64,000 nt of DNA from Halalkalicoccus paucihalophilus (GCF_001593955.1 NZ_LTAZ01000007.1:62001-126000); one strand, 5' to 3'; positions 36,018 to 45,307 are shown, numbered from the stretch's first letter. Numbers and translations: made by a program. Notes: generated by a model from the sequence alone, not told the origin.

Positions 36018-37093
36018 AGTATCACCAGTTCCTCGGTGATTTCCTCCTCGCTCAACCCGGCCTCACGCCCGCGGGCGATCGCCCGGATGTTGTCGACCTC
36101 GCGTTCCTTCGCGAGGATGTACGACAGCACCGAGGCGATCGTCATCGGATAGCGGTTCGCGAGGCGATCCGCGTACGCCGACAGCGCGGTGTCTAACGCG
36201 TGTTCGAACGCGATCAGGCTCTGACCCTCGGCCTCACGAAGCCCGACGAGCGCCTCGTCGAGACGGTCGCCGTAGGTGCTCTCCTCGATCCGTCCCAGTA
36301 ACTCCTCGCGGTTCGCGACGAGTCCCGACAGCTCGTGCCGTTCGAACAGCGTCCCACCCTCGATGAAGTACTCGCCGGGGTCGATCTCCGCGCCGGTCCG
36401 GGCGAGTCGCAGGGCGTTTCTCGCGTTTCTGAAGTCGATCTCCGCTCTGAGAAACTCGGCGTAGCGGGTGACCGGATCGTCGGCCTCGCCGCTCACCGCC
36501 CCGACGTTGTCGAGGATGTGCTCGTAGTAGGTCCGGTCGGCGGCGTTCTCGAGCGGGACGAGGGTGTCCGTCCCCTCGTAGTCCTCGTAGGCCGCTTCGA
36601 GGGGATCGCCGAAGATCGTCCCCTGTAGCTGGTCGACGACCTCCTCGATCGAGCGCGCCTCGAGCAGGCGGTCGATCTCCCGATCGCTGAACTCGCCGGC
36701 CCGGATCAGGTCCGATTCGATGGTCTCCGGGTCCGCCCCGGCGTAGATCCCCCGAATAACCGTTTTGACGTTCCAGGCGTCGAACTTCCGGAGGTAGTTC
36801 GCGATAAACTCGTAGAGGCGTCCCTCGGCCCAGTCCAGCAGGTCGTCGAAGTGTTTCGCGAGGTTCGCGTGCAGCGCGTACTCGATCAGGTCGACGCCGC
36901 TGTGGCGCGCGCCGAGCGCGTTGATCTCGCTCTCGTATTCGGTCTCCTCCATGAACCGGGCGATCTCGCTGGGTCCCATCCGGACCAGCTTACGGTACTC
37001 CTCCTCGTCGAACAGCGCGGCGCGGCGGACGCGAACGCGGGCGTTGACGTACTCCGGGTTCGAGCTCCCGATCGTGCGCGTTCTGGGGCTCAT
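36014..37093 (-). CDS. atpC: A-type ATP synthase subunit C
   Basis: This 359-residue subunit corresponds to V-ATPase subunit d. It sits as a helical cup on the c-ring and couples it to the central stalk. NPEYVNARVRVRRAALFD at the start and NIRAIARGREAGLSEEEI at the C-terminus are diagnostic. The protein is almost wholly alpha-helical with pseudo-threefold repeats. It overlaps both neighbours by 4 bases (ATGA-type), so the E-C-F block is tightly coupled. Confidence 0.94.
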   Translation of the reverse strand: MSPRTRTIGSSNPEYVNARVRVRRAALFDEEEYRKLVRMGPSEIARFMEETEYESEINALGARHSGVDLIEYALHANLAKHFDDLLDWAEGRLYEFIANYLRKFDAWNVKTVIRGIYAGADPETIESDLIRAGEFSDREIDRLLEARSIEEVVDQLQGTIFGDPLEAAYEDYEGTDTLVPLENAADRTYYEHILDNVGAVSGEADDPVTRYAEFLRAEIDFRNARNALRLARTGAEIDPGEYFIEGGTLFERHELSGLVANREELLGRIEESTYGDRLDEALVGLREAEGQSLIAFEHALDTALSAYADRLANRYPMTIASVLSYILAKEREVDNIRAIARGREAGLSEEEITEELVIL

Positions 37094-37671
37094 TGCTCGA
37101 ACAGACGGCTGCTAGCCTCTTTGAGGTTGTCCTCCCAGACGGTTTCGAGTACCGAGTCGAACGTGTTGTTCACGCGGATCCGTGAGGCCTCGCTCTCTGC
37201 GACGACGCCACCGAGACAGTCGTACTCGCCGGCGTACTCGTAGCCGTCGTAGGACTCAAGCAGCGCGACGAGGAGCGCCTCGTCGTCGGCCCGTCCGTAG
37301 ACCTTGACCGATGCGCCCTCGTCGAACTCCGCGGCGGCGGCGGCGAGCAGTTCGTCGGTGAGCTCCTCGCGGCGCTCGCCGTCGATCGACGCGACCTCCG
37401 CTTCGACCCGCTCGCGGACGTCTTCGAGGACGTTCCGGCGGGCTTCGAGGCGTTTCTGTTTGGCTTCGAGGTTCGCACTCGAGAGTCGCTGCTCGCGCTC
37501 CTGTTCGATCCGGCGCTCGATTTCGCGTTCGCGCTCGGCTTCGATCTCGGCGGCGTCCGCTTCGGCCTCGGCGATGATCGCTTCGGCTCGCTCCTCCGCG
37601 TCAGCTTCGATCTCGCGGGCCCGCGCGCGGGCTTCGTCTCGAATGTCCTCTGCGACCGTTTCTAAACTCAT
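37090..37671 (-). CDS. atpE: A-type ATP synthase subunit E
   Basis: This 193-residue peripheral stalk subunit has a long Glu/Ala/Arg-rich N-terminal coiled coil (1-95) that pairs with subunit H, and a globular C-terminal domain contacting the A3B3 head (YAGEYDCLGGVVAESEASRIRVNNTFDSVLE near 145-175 is conserved). It lies 22 bases after atpK. Confidence 0.94.
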   Translation of the reverse strand: MSLETVAEDIRDEARARAREIEADAEERAEAIIAEAEADAAEIEAEREREIERRIEQEREQRLSSANLEAKQKRLEARRNVLEDVRERVEAEVASIDGERREELTDELLAAAAAEFDEGASVKVYGRADDEALLVALLESYDGYEYAGEYDCLGGVVAESEASRIRVNNTFDSVLETVWEDNLKEASSRLFEQ

Positions 37672-37693
37672 TGATGAAGGGAAAGGGGGGCGT

Positions 37694-37960
37694 TCAGGCG
37701 ACGAACACGACGACCAGCGCGAGGATCACGAGCGTCTCGGGCAGGACCGTCAGGATCAGGCCGAGACCGAACAGATCGCGATCCTCCGCGATCGCGCCCA
37801 TCGCCGCGCTACCGATACCGCGTTCCGCATAGCCCGCACCCAGCGCCGCCAGACCGACCGCAAGCGCCGCCAGCCCCGTGTTCTCGATAGCCGGGCCGCC
37901 GCCGCCGGTTTCTGCTTGCAATACGACTGCGTCCGCGAGTGCGTTGGCGATTTCGTACAT
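37694..37960 (-). CDS. atpK: A-type ATP synthase proteolipid subunit K (c-ring)
   Basis: This 88-residue hairpin proteolipid has two helices (about 27-50 and 63-87). The ion-binding Glu is E75 in LTVLPETLVILAL. A short extracytoplasmic start (MYEIANALADAVVLQAETGG) precedes the first helix. It forms the rotating membrane ring and is needed in many copies per complex, unlike H and I encoded upstream. Longer in-frame starts run back into atpI in the antisense sense and are rejected. Confidence 0.94.
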   Translation of the reverse strand: MYEIANALADAVVLQAETGGGGPAIENTGLAALAVGLAALGAGYAERGIGSAAMGAIAEDRDLFGLGLILTVLPETLVILALVVVFVA

Positions 37961-38020
37961 GGTGGATCTCGTGTAGTGGGTTTCCGTACCCGAACAGTCC
38001 GTAGTTCGCCCCAGTGCCAT

Positions 38021-38041
38021 CATAAAACTTGTTAAAAAAAA
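38021..38041 (-). promoter_or_regulatory. T8 tract followed by TATA-like element between atpI and atpK
   Basis: On the coding (minus) strand the 148-base gap contains eight consecutive T (38041-38034), then AACAAGTTTTATG. An oligo-T tract is the typical archaeal terminator signal, and GTTTTATG (about 38028-38021) lies 60-68 bases before the atpK ATG as a candidate internal promoter. Partial termination plus re-initiation would raise atpK expression over atpHI. This is inferred from sequence only. Confidence 0.5.
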
Positions 38042-38108
38042 CGACGCAGACCCGCTGTACCCCACGCAAACTGGTAGCATAGGGCTCGAAAGAAACGCGC
38101 CGGGGAAG

Positions 38109-40370
38109 TTACTCGGTCGTGTGCGTTCGGTCGGTGCCGAACGGCTCGTAGGTCTCCCCGCCGCCGTCGTAGAACTTCCCGAAGAACTCGACGTACTCCA
38201 GACGGACTGCCTGCAGGCCGGCGCTCGTGACACCCAATACGAGCACGAACAGGTGGCCGACGACGAGAATGAGGATGCCCGCCAGGATGCCGCCGATGCC
38301 CGAGTGGAACAGACCGCCGAACATGACCTCGGTGACTTCGTGTCCGTGGTAGGTCCCCTGTTCGAGGTAGTAACTCGGGGCGTGACCGGTCCCGAAGTGC
38401 CACTCGGCCTCCTCGCCCTCACCGACCACGAAGACGCCGAAGACGAGCAGGTTGACGACGAAGGCCATTCCGGCTTTCGCCAACAGGACCGCGGCGATCC
38501 GGGTGTACGAGAGGACGTTGACCAAGACGTTCAGGAACTCGACGCCCTCGACGGGGTCTGCCCGCACCAGGAGGACGAGGCCGGCGAAGAACGCCACTAG
38601 GCCCACGAAGCCGACTACCGTCGGGAAGCCGGCAAAGCCAAGCGGGAACGGGTTGCCGGCGAAGACGCTCTCTGGGCCGTACAGCAGACTGGGTGCGGCG
38701 CCGAAGGGAGGTGTGCCGGCGAAGATCCACGACCAGACGCCGAAGAGCATCAGCAGCCACGAGCCGCTCTCACCGAGTGCATCACCGAAGCCGTGGCTCT
38801 GGTAGTTCTCGACGAAGTCCAGGACCCACCCGATCGCCAAGTGGAGCATGCCGATCAGGAGGCTCAGGACGAGCCAGCCCAACGCCCAGTTGCCGTGGTA
38901 GGGCTGGAGTCCCTTGTGGATGGGCGCGGAGCCGCCCCAGAGCACGTCGGCGATGATATGGAAGCCGAATATCTCACCGTAGAGGATACCGAAAACGAAG
39001 GTGAAGATACCGGCCCAGATGCCGATACCGCCCAGACTGCGGAGCATGTCGCTGTCGAAGCCCCGATAGAGCCCGTAACCCATCGCCATGTAAAGGATGC
39101 CGTAGCCGACGTCCCCGATCATGAACCCGAAGAACGCGGGGAACGTCAGAAAGAGGAAGATCGTCGGGTCGAACTCGGAGTACTTGGGACGGTTGATGAT
39201 GCTGACCAGCGACTCGAACGGCTTCGCGTAGCCGGGGTTGTCCTGGATGACCGGCGGCTCGTCGCCGTGCATGCTCGACTCGCTCGCGGTCCGGCCGCCA
39301 TCGGGGCGGGGCTCACCGCCGTCCGAGCGGACTTCGCGAGCGCCATCGCCGTCGGCGGCGGTCGCGGGCTGGCGCTCTGTGTCGCCCGTATCGCCGGGTT
39401 CCTCGTCGTGGGCGTGACCGTGCCCGGACGCGACGTCGTCGTAATCGACCCGTTCGAGCTCCTCGCACTCGACGTGCTCGCCGACCTCGGCGTCGAGGGC
39501 GGTTTCGAGTTCGCCGTAGCGGTCGGTCGGGACCCAGCCCTCCGCGATAAAGGAGCGGTCCGTCGTCGCAAACGAGAGGGGCACCTCGGCCTTCTCGACG
39601 TCGATCGAGAGCTGTTCTTCGACCGCGAGCAGGAAGCCCGCGACGTCGAGTTTTAGCTCCTCGATCTCGCCGTCGAGGTCCGAGAGCTTCGAGTCGATCT
39701 CCCCCTTCCTGCGTTCGAGGTCGGCGGTGTACTCCTCGGGGCTCGTTTCGGCGTCGGGAACCGAATACGGCGTGACCTCGACGCCGACGAGCGCGTCGTC
39801 CAGAACGTCCTCGTGGCCCGCCTCGGGGTAGACGAAGATCGCGACGACGCCGTCCTCGGCGAAGGTCTCGAACTCGCTGATACCCTCAGCGGTCGAAAGC
39901 GCCTCGCGGATCTCGGCCTCGTCGCCCTCGACGACGCGGGTTTCGAGTGAGTCGTAGCCCGACAGCAGGTCGAGGTCGATCCCGAGGGTCGCGAAGGGAC
40001 GAACCGACGAGAGCCGTTCGTCGATCCCGCGGCGTTCCTCCCGGAGTTCGGCCCGTCGGTCGTCGAGTTCGTTGACGCGGGCCCGGACCTCCTCGATTTC
40101 GGTGTCCATCTCCTCGTCCGTGACGATCCGGCTCGGGCCGGCGTCCTCCTCGTCGACGTCGAGGATGCTCTCGATCGCACGCACCGTCACCAGCGTCTCG
40201 GAGATGCCCTCGGCTTCGGGGGACGGATTGCCGGGTCGAAACCCCTCCCACCGGTCGTCGTAATCGACCATGTGGACGAGGTTGAGCCCGTGGACGGTCT
40301 CGATGACGTCGTCCATCACCCGCTTTGCGCCCGTCACCGAGACCTTGCTCATCCGCTCAGGTCTGAGCAT
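38109..40370 (-). CDS. atpI: A-type ATP synthase subunit I (subunit a)
   Basis: This 753-residue protein is the membrane stator with the ion half-channels. The N-terminal cytoplasmic domain (1-310) is coiled-coil rich. A D/G/E/H-rich disordered linker covers about 312-372. The membrane domain (about 390-753) has eight or so helices, including the essential Arg in LNVLVNVLSYTRIAAVLLAK near 655-675. It overlaps the end of atpH by 14 bases. Confidence 0.95.
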   Translation of the reverse strand: MLRPERMSKVSVTGAKRVMDDVIETVHGLNLVHMVDYDDRWEGFRPGNPSPEAEGISETLVTVRAIESILDVDEEDAGPSRIVTDEEMDTEIEEVRARVNELDDRRAELREERRGIDERLSSVRPFATLGIDLDLLSGYDSLETRVVEGDEAEIREALSTAEGISEFETFAEDGVVAIFVYPEAGHEDVLDDALVGVEVTPYSVPDAETSPEEYTADLERRKGEIDSKLSDLDGEIEELKLDVAGFLLAVEEQLSIDVEKAEVPLSFATTDRSFIAEGWVPTDRYGELETALDAEVGEHVECEELERVDYDDVASGHGHAHDEEPGDTGDTERQPATAADGDGAREVRSDGGEPRPDGGRTASESSMHGDEPPVIQDNPGYAKPFESLVSIINRPKYSEFDPTIFLFLTFPAFFGFMIGDVGYGILYMAMGYGLYRGFDSDMLRSLGGIGIWAGIFTFVFGILYGEIFGFHIIADVLWGGSAPIHKGLQPYHGNWALGWLVLSLLIGMLHLAIGWVLDFVENYQSHGFGDALGESGSWLLMLFGVWSWIFAGTPPFGAAPSLLYGPESVFAGNPFPLGFAGFPTVVGFVGLVAFFAGLVLLVRADPVEGVEFLNVLVNVLSYTRIAAVLLAKAGMAFVVNLLVFGVFVVGEGEEAEWHFGTGHAPSYYLEQGTYHGHEVTEVMFGGLFHSGIGGILAGILILVVGHLFVLVLGVTSAGLQAVRLEYVEFFGKFYDGGGETYEPFGTDRTHTTE

Positions 40371-40689
40371 GCACCGCCTCCTCGAACCGGGACACGACGT
40401 ACTCGACGACCTCGTCTTTGCGCCCCGCGGAACGCGATTCGAGGGCCTCGCGTTCCTCGTCGCCCCGGGCGAGGATCTCCTCTCGCTCGGCGTCGATCTC
40501 CTCGCGGGCCTCTTCGAGGCGTGTTTCGGCGAGATCGTTCGCCTCCTCGCGCGCCTCCTCGCGGATGTCCTCCGCTCGGGCGCGGGCCTCGGCGATGCGC
40601 TCCTCGCGCTCGCGTTCGGCCTCGGCGACGATCTCGTCGGCCTCCGCTTCGGCCTCTTTGATCCGGTCTAAAACCTCTGGCCTCGGCAT
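40357..40689 (-). CDS. atpH: A-type ATP synthase subunit H
   Basis: This 110-residue protein is almost entirely one Glu/Ala/Arg-rich helix (VLDRIKEAEAEADEIVAEAERE...), forming the peripheral-stalk heterodimer with subunit E. It is the first gene of the atpHIKECFAB operon. The start MPRPEVL is preferred because longer frames run antisense into the SDR gene. A TATA element precedes it. Confidence 0.9.
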   Translation of the reverse strand: MPRPEVLDRIKEAEAEADEIVAEAEREREERIAEARARAEDIREEAREEANDLAETRLEEAREEIDAEREEILARGDEEREALESRSAGRKDEVVEYVVSRFEEAVHAQT

Positions 40690-40718
40690 ACTGTAATCAG
40701 GAGGTAGGTTGCATGACG

Positions 40719-40729
40719 GGCTATAAGGG
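40719..40729 (-). promoter_or_regulatory. TATA box of the atp operon
   Basis: CCCTTATAGCC on the minus strand, centred about 35 bases before the atpH ATG, so the leader is likely under 10 bases. It lies in the 65-base gap between atpH and the SDR stop. Confidence 0.6.
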
Positions 40730-40754
40730 AGTTGCGAAAAGAGAGCCCAGAGGC

Positions 40755-41603
40755 TCAGTACGTCAGCGTATACCCGCCATCGAACAGCAGGTCCCCGCCG
40801 TCGAGGAATCGACCGTGCTTCGAGAGCCCGAAGGCGAAGACGTTCGCCACCTCGACGGGGTCCATCAGCTCCGTGACCCGTGCCTCCCCGAGCATCACGT
40901 CCTCGACGACTTCCCGCTCCGTGATCCCGCGGTTCTCTGCGGTGTCGGCGATCTGGTTCACCACGAGCGGCGTCTTCACGTAGGCGGTGCTCAGCGAGAA
41001 GGCGCGCACGTCGCCCTCGCCCTCGGCGGCGATCGACTGGGTCAGCCCCCGAAGCCCGAACTTCGCGACGTTGTACGCGACCTTGTCCCGGGTGACGTAA
41101 TGACCGTGGATCGAACACATGTTCGCGACCGCGCCGCCGCCGGCCTCGCGCATGTGTGGTAGACAGAGCTTCGAGAGCACCATCGGCGCACGAAGCATCA
41201 GCCGGTGCATCAGGTCGTACTTCTCCAGTGGGAACTCCTCCATCGGCGCGACGTGCTGAATGCCGGCGATGTTCGCGAGATATCGAACAGTACCCTCCTC
41301 GCTTGCGGCCTCGACGATCGCCTCCAAGGCGGTGTCGTCTGTCAGGTCTCCGGGCGTCGTCACGATCCGCCCGTCGAGGTCGAGGTCGGCGTGACGGTCC
41401 GTGGTCTCGTCGAGCCCGTCCTCGTCGACGTCAGTCGCACAGACGGTCAGCCCGTTGTGTGCGAGCACGAGCGCGGTCGTCCGCCCGATCCCCGAGGCCG
41501 CGCCGGTGACGATGGCGACGTTCTCGGTCGAGAAGCGCTCGTCGGGAACCGTGAGGACCTGCTCGCGGGCGAGTCGTGGTGGTTCGATGTCGTCGGTTGC
41601 CAT
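40755..41603 (-). CDS. Short-chain dehydrogenase/reductase (3-hydroxybutyrate dehydrogenase-like)
   Basis: This 282-residue classical SDR has the NAD(P) motif TGAASGIG at 33-40, NIAG near 111-114, and the catalytic S164, Y177 and K181 (YNVAK). D58 after the second strand (CATDVDE) suggests NAD preference. The segment order and C-terminus (FDGGYTLTY) resemble 3-hydroxybutyrate dehydrogenases, but substrate assignment in SDRs by eye is weak. An extra 25 residues precede the Rossmann fold. It is divergent from the methyltransferase gene. Confidence 0.85.
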   Translation of the reverse strand: MATDDIEPPRLAREQVLTVPDERFSTENVAIVTGAASGIGRTTALVLAHNGLTVCATDVDEDGLDETTDRHADLDLDGRIVTTPGDLTDDTALEAIVEAASEEGTVRYLANIAGIQHVAPMEEFPLEKYDLMHRLMLRAPMVLSKLCLPHMREAGGGAVANMCSIHGHYVTRDKVAYNVAKFGLRGLTQSIAAEGEGDVRAFSLSTAYVKTPLVVNQIADTAENRGITEREVVEDVMLGEARVTELMDPVEVANVFAFGLSKHGRFLDGGDLLFDGGYTLTY

Positions 41604-41692
41604 ATCCGAGCATCGCCGCCCCGGTCCGTGTGTATTTCGGTGGTCGCGTCGAAGAGAGGGGATTAAATGAACACGAACCCAACACGCCGCCG

Positions 41693-42313
41693 ATGGGAGT
41701 CCTCGAAAACAAGGCGCGGGCGCGGCTGTTCTACAAGTACCTCTCGAAGGTCTACGACCGGGTCAACCCCTTCATCTGGAACGAGGCGATGCGCGGACAG
41801 GCTCTCTCGATGCTCGACATCGACGAGACGGATCGGGTCCTCGACGTGGGCTGTGGCACCGGCTTCGCCACCGAGGGACTGCTCCAACAGAGCGATGACG
41901 TCCACGGCCTCGATCAGAGCCCTCACCAGCTCGAGAAGGCGTGGGCGAAGCTCGGCAAGCACGACCCCGTGAAGTTCTATCTGGGCGACGCCGAACGCCT
42001 CCCCTTCGCCGACGACAGCTTCGACGTCGTCTGGTCGTCGGGTTCGATCGAGTACTGGCCCGACCCCGTCGCCACTCTCGCGGAGATCCGCCGGGTGACG
42101 AAACCGGGCGGGCAGGTGCTCGTCGTCGGTCCGAACTACCCGAAAACGGGAATCATGCAGAAGGTCGCCGATTCGATCATGCTGTTTTACGACGCCGAGG
42201 AGGCAGACCGGATGTTCACCGAGGCCGGCTTCGAGGAGGTCGAACACCGACTGATGGGGCCCTCCTACGACCCCGACATCGCGATCACGTCGGTCGCGCG
42301 CGTTACCGAGTGA
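41693..42313 (+). CDS. Class I SAM-dependent methyltransferase (quinone/tocopherol-type)
   Basis: This 206-residue enzyme has the SAM motif VLDVGCGTGFATEGLL near 49-64, acidic D-Q after strand 2, and DAERLPFADDSFDVV near 98-112. The N-terminus ARLFYKYLSKVYDRVNPFIW resembles UbiE and plant MPBQ/MSBQ methyltransferases, so methylation of a prenylated benzo- or naphthoquinone (menaquinone) is plausible. The start is 30 bases after a TATA-like GATTAAAT. Target unproven. Confidence 0.8.
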   Translation: MGVLENKARARLFYKYLSKVYDRVNPFIWNEAMRGQALSMLDIDETDRVLDVGCGTGFATEGLLQQSDDVHGLDQSPHQLEKAWAKLGKHDPVKFYLGDAERLPFADDSFDVVWSSGSIEYWPDPVATLAEIRRVTKPGGQVLVVGPNYPKTGIMQKVADSIMLFYDAEEADRMFTEAGFEEVEHRLMGPSYDPDIAITSVARVTE

Positions 42314-42336
42314 GGTCGAGGAGTCGAGTTACCGGG

Positions 42337-42801
42337 TTAGGAGGCGGTCGTCTCGACGGTCGCGATCGGCAGGTCGTCCTCGTAGATACGGATCACGACG
42401 CTGCTTCCGGGATCGGGGTGGGGGCCGTTCGTCGTCTTGGCGATTGTCAGACTCGCCGACTCCCCGCGGGTCCACTCCGGATCAGTCCCGGCGTTGAAGG
42501 GGCCACTCGGGAACCCAGTGAACCCACTTTGAGAGTACGCCGGCACCGCCGGCTGCGTTTCGAGGGGCTCGCCGTCGACTTCGACGACGAGCGAGAGGTC
42601 ACGAACGTCGAGCGGGCCGCCCCGATCGAGGGTGAGCGTGATCCCGTTCTCCTCGGCGTCGACCGCGCCGCTGACGACGACCGCCGACGCCGGATCGGAG
42701 GGTTCGTAGGCGAGCGCCATCGCGCCGACGGTCGCGCTCAGAAGCACCGCACAGGCGACGAGGAGGACGACGCCGATCACCGGGGAAATCGCTCGGGCCA
42801 C
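42337..42801 (-). CDS. Archaeal type IV pilin-like protein
   Basis: The product has 154 residues. The N-terminus RAISPVIGVVLLVACAVLLSATVGAMAL is a class III signal: a short basic part, a prepilin-peptidase site near A/I-S-P, then a hydrophobic helix, as in the archaeal pilin N domain. The rest is a beta-rich extracellular domain. It is probably assembled into a pilus or a pilin-like surface protein. No pilus motor genes are nearby, and an unrelated secreted-protein gene lies upstream on the same strand. Confidence 0.85.
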   Translation of the reverse strand: MARAISPVIGVVLLVACAVLLSATVGAMALAYEPSDPASAVVVSGAVDAEENGITLTLDRGGPLDVRDLSLVVEVDGEPLETQPAVPAYSQSGFTGFPSGPFNAGTDPEWTRGESASLTIAKTTNGPHPDPGSSVVIRIYEDDLPIATVETTAS

Positions 42802-42824
42802 ACCCCTGTTGGATCCCTGATGGG

Positions 42825-44063
42825 TTATGAACCTTCGGCGGCGCGGACGGTCCCCTGGCTCGCGGTCTCCTCGTCGACGGTGAACTCGACCTCGTCCCCA
42901 CCGACGGTCGCCGTGACCGTCATCGAACCGCGCGGGGCGACGAACCAGACCGGGCCGTCGTCGGTCGTTCCGACGGTACGGTCGTTGATCGTGACCTCGC
43001 CCGAGAGCGCCGCACCGGTCTCGGCGTCGGCGAGCGTCACCTTCGCCGGTCCGCCCGGAACGGTCCCGCTGACCGTGGTCGTGATGCCATCCGTGGTGTT
43101 GGTCTCGACGACCCGGGTGTCGAGTTGGTCGAGGCGCAGCATCTTGAACTCCCGATAGACGTCACCGGTCCTGGTATCGAGGAACACCGTCAGCGAGCCC
43201 TCGCTGTAGGTTCCGGTTCCCCGATGGGTGTTGTAACCGACCTCGCTGTAGCTCCAGCGGGCCTCCGGGAATATCGAGGGGTAGAGCTCCGCGATCCGAT
43301 CCTCGGACTGGCCGAGGCTCGAGTACTGCGGTTCCGCGTCGAGGTCGCGCCGGTCCATCCGGTGGGCTTCGCGATAGAAACGGTCGCCGTCGATCATTGC
43401 GAGAACGACGCCCTCGCCGCCGGTCTCGACGTGGACGCGCGCCGGGTCGGCCTCGCCGTGGACCATCCCCGCGACCCGCTCGCGGACCGGCCCCTGCATC
43501 GTGTGCGTCTCGGTCTCCATCGCCTCCAGTTCCGAGTCGAGCGAGACGCCGGGGGTGTCAGCCGTCTGTTCTTCGAGCGTCGTCACCGACGCCTCGAGGA
43601 CGGCGGCGTTCGCGTGGACCTCCGCGAGCGTGGCGAGCAGTTCGCGCTCGGAGCTGTTGCCCTCGTAATAGGCCGTGTAGGCGGTCCGTTCGCGCTCGCG
43701 GAGCCGGGCGACCGCCTCCAAGAGTCGATCGGCCTCCTCGCGGATGATCGCCCGCCGTTCGGCGTCCGAGCCGGCCTGTTCCATGCGCGCATCGAACCGG
43801 TGGTTGGCGTAGCGCGCCTCCAGCCGGTTGGAGTCCTCGCTGAGGGCCGCCCCGAGGTCGACGCCGACGTAGCCCGTACCGCTTGCGGCCGGCCCCTCGG
43901 AGAGTTCGAGCCAGTCGATCGCTGCGGCGTCGACGGCGGCCTGTGAGCCCGTCGATCGGTCGAGTCCGGTCCCGACGGCCGGGGCGAGCGCACTGGAAAC
44001 GGCGACGGCGGGCAGCGAACAGACGAGGAGGGCTGCGAGGATCACCGGGAGCAGCCGGGTCAT
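42825..44063 (-). CDS. Secreted haloarchaeal protein with C-terminal Ig-like domain (DUF7096-like)
   Basis: This 412-residue protein has a Sec-type signal (about 1-25), a helical coiled region rich in Glu/Arg/Ala (85-190), a domain with FPEARWSYSEVGYNTHRG near 272-289, and a C-terminal beta domain (GPAKVTLADAETGAALSGEVTIND) like a surface Ig/CARDB fold. N-x-S/T sequons occur. There is no C-terminal anchor. The family label is from memory; function unknown. It is 23 bases upstream of the pilin-like gene, so they may be one operon. Confidence 0.75.
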   Translation of the reverse strand: MTRLLPVILAALLVCSLPAVAVSSALAPAVGTGLDRSTGSQAAVDAAAIDWLELSEGPAASGTGYVGVDLGAALSEDSNRLEARYANHRFDARMEQAGSDAERRAIIREEADRLLEAVARLRERERTAYTAYYEGNSSERELLATLAEVHANAAVLEASVTTLEEQTADTPGVSLDSELEAMETETHTMQGPVRERVAGMVHGEADPARVHVETGGEGVVLAMIDGDRFYREAHRMDRRDLDAEPQYSSLGQSEDRIAELYPSIFPEARWSYSEVGYNTHRGTGTYSEGSLTVFLDTRTGDVYREFKMLRLDQLDTRVVETNTTDGITTTVSGTVPGGPAKVTLADAETGAALSGEVTINDRTVGTTDDGPVWFVAPRGSMTVTATVGGDEVEFTVDEETASQGTVRAAEGS

Positions 44064-44209
44064 AGTGAATCTACATCACACGTCTAGTACAAAAACTGTT
44101 CGACATGGACTAATGCTATACTGTATGAAATTATCGGTGAACGAGATCGTTATATGGTCGTTTATTTAGCATGGAAAGCATTTTCTCCCCCCGGGGACCA
44201 CGCTACTGT

Positions 44210-45307
44210 ATGCGGACGTCCGTCGCCGTCGTTTTCGGCCTCTGTCTGGTGGCTGCCATCGGGGGCCTCGCCCTCGGTGCGGAGCCGGCGGCGGGCCAGT
44301 CCTCCGGGATCGCATCAGATGTCGACAACACCTCCCAGACCATCGAGATCCGACTCGAGGAGGACGGCGACGCGAACGTCTCGGTCTACAAGCAGTTCTC
44401 GCTCGAAACCGAGGAGGACCGGGCCACGTTCGAGCGTCTCGCCGGGGAGTTCGAGAACGGCGAGGCGAGCGGCGAGCTCTCGGTCGACGTCTTCGAGCGG
44501 CTCGCGATCGCCGCCGAGGACGAGACGGGTCGCGAGATGGCGATCGAACGCGTCGATCGGGAGGCCGAATCGACCTCGAGCACGGGAACCCTGCGTCTGA
44601 GCTTCACCTGGAGCGGGTTCGCCGACGCCACCGACGGGACCCTCGAGGTCGGCGACGTCTTCACCATCGACGGCGAGACGTGGCTTCCCTCGCTGTCGGC
44701 AGACCAGCGGCTGGTGATCCAAGCGCCGGAGGACTACGCCGTCGAGAACGCGGACCCGCGCGCGGCCATCGAGGACGGGACGATCGTCTGGGAGGGACTC
44801 CAGCAGTTCGAGCCCGGGCAGCCGACGACGACGCTCGTCCCGAGCAATCGGACGGGCGAAGGGTTTTCGCTGCTGACGGTCGGGTTCGGTCTCGGCCTCG
44901 TGGGTGCGATCGTCCTGCTGATCTACTTCCTCTCACGACGACGCGACGACACCCCGCTCGTACCGACGGCGATCGGCGGCGATCGGGGGTGGGCGACGAT
45001 ACTCACTCCCGCTTCCGATCGCTCGAGCAGCGAGCCTCCCGCCGTGTCGCCCGACCCCGATCCGACGGACTCCGAGGACGGACCCGACCCGTTTGCCGGC
45101 GTCGACGAGGACCTGTTGTCGGACGAGGAGCGGGTTCTCCGGCTCCTCGGGGCGAACGACGGCCGAATGAAGCAGGCAACGATCGTCGTCGAGACCGACT
45201 GGTCGAACGCGAAGGTCTCACAACTCCTCTCGTCGATGGAAGAAGACGGCGAGATCGAGAAACTACGGATCGGACGGGAGAACCTCATCACCCTCGCCGA
45301 GGAGTAG
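44210..45307 (+). CDS. Membrane-anchored protein with C-terminal winged helix
   Basis: From ATG 44210 the protein has 365 residues: a signal-like segment (1-25), an extracellular acidic beta-rich domain (about 30-215), one transmembrane helix near 222-243 followed by SRRRDD, a disordered acidic stretch, and a cytoplasmic winged helix (about 295-365; KQATIVVETDWSNAKVSQLLSSMEEDGEIEKL). The layout suggests a one-component membrane sensor that regulates transcription. ATG 44171 is in frame but would put 13 residues before the signal core. TATA elements lie near 44148-44168. Its ligand and targets are unknown. Confidence 0.8.
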   Translation: MRTSVAVVFGLCLVAAIGGLALGAEPAAGQSSGIASDVDNTSQTIEIRLEEDGDANVSVYKQFSLETEEDRATFERLAGEFENGEASGELSVDVFERLAIAAEDETGREMAIERVDREAESTSSTGTLRLSFTWSGFADATDGTLEVGDVFTIDGETWLPSLSADQRLVIQAPEDYAVENADPRAAIEDGTIVWEGLQQFEPGQPTTTLVPSNRTGEGFSLLTVGFGLGLVGAIVLLIYFLSRRRDDTPLVPTAIGGDRGWATILTPASDRSSSEPPAVSPDPDPTDSEDGPDPFAGVDEDLLSDEERVLRLLGANDGRMKQATIVVETDWSNAKVSQLLSSMEEDGEIEKLRIGRENLITLAEE

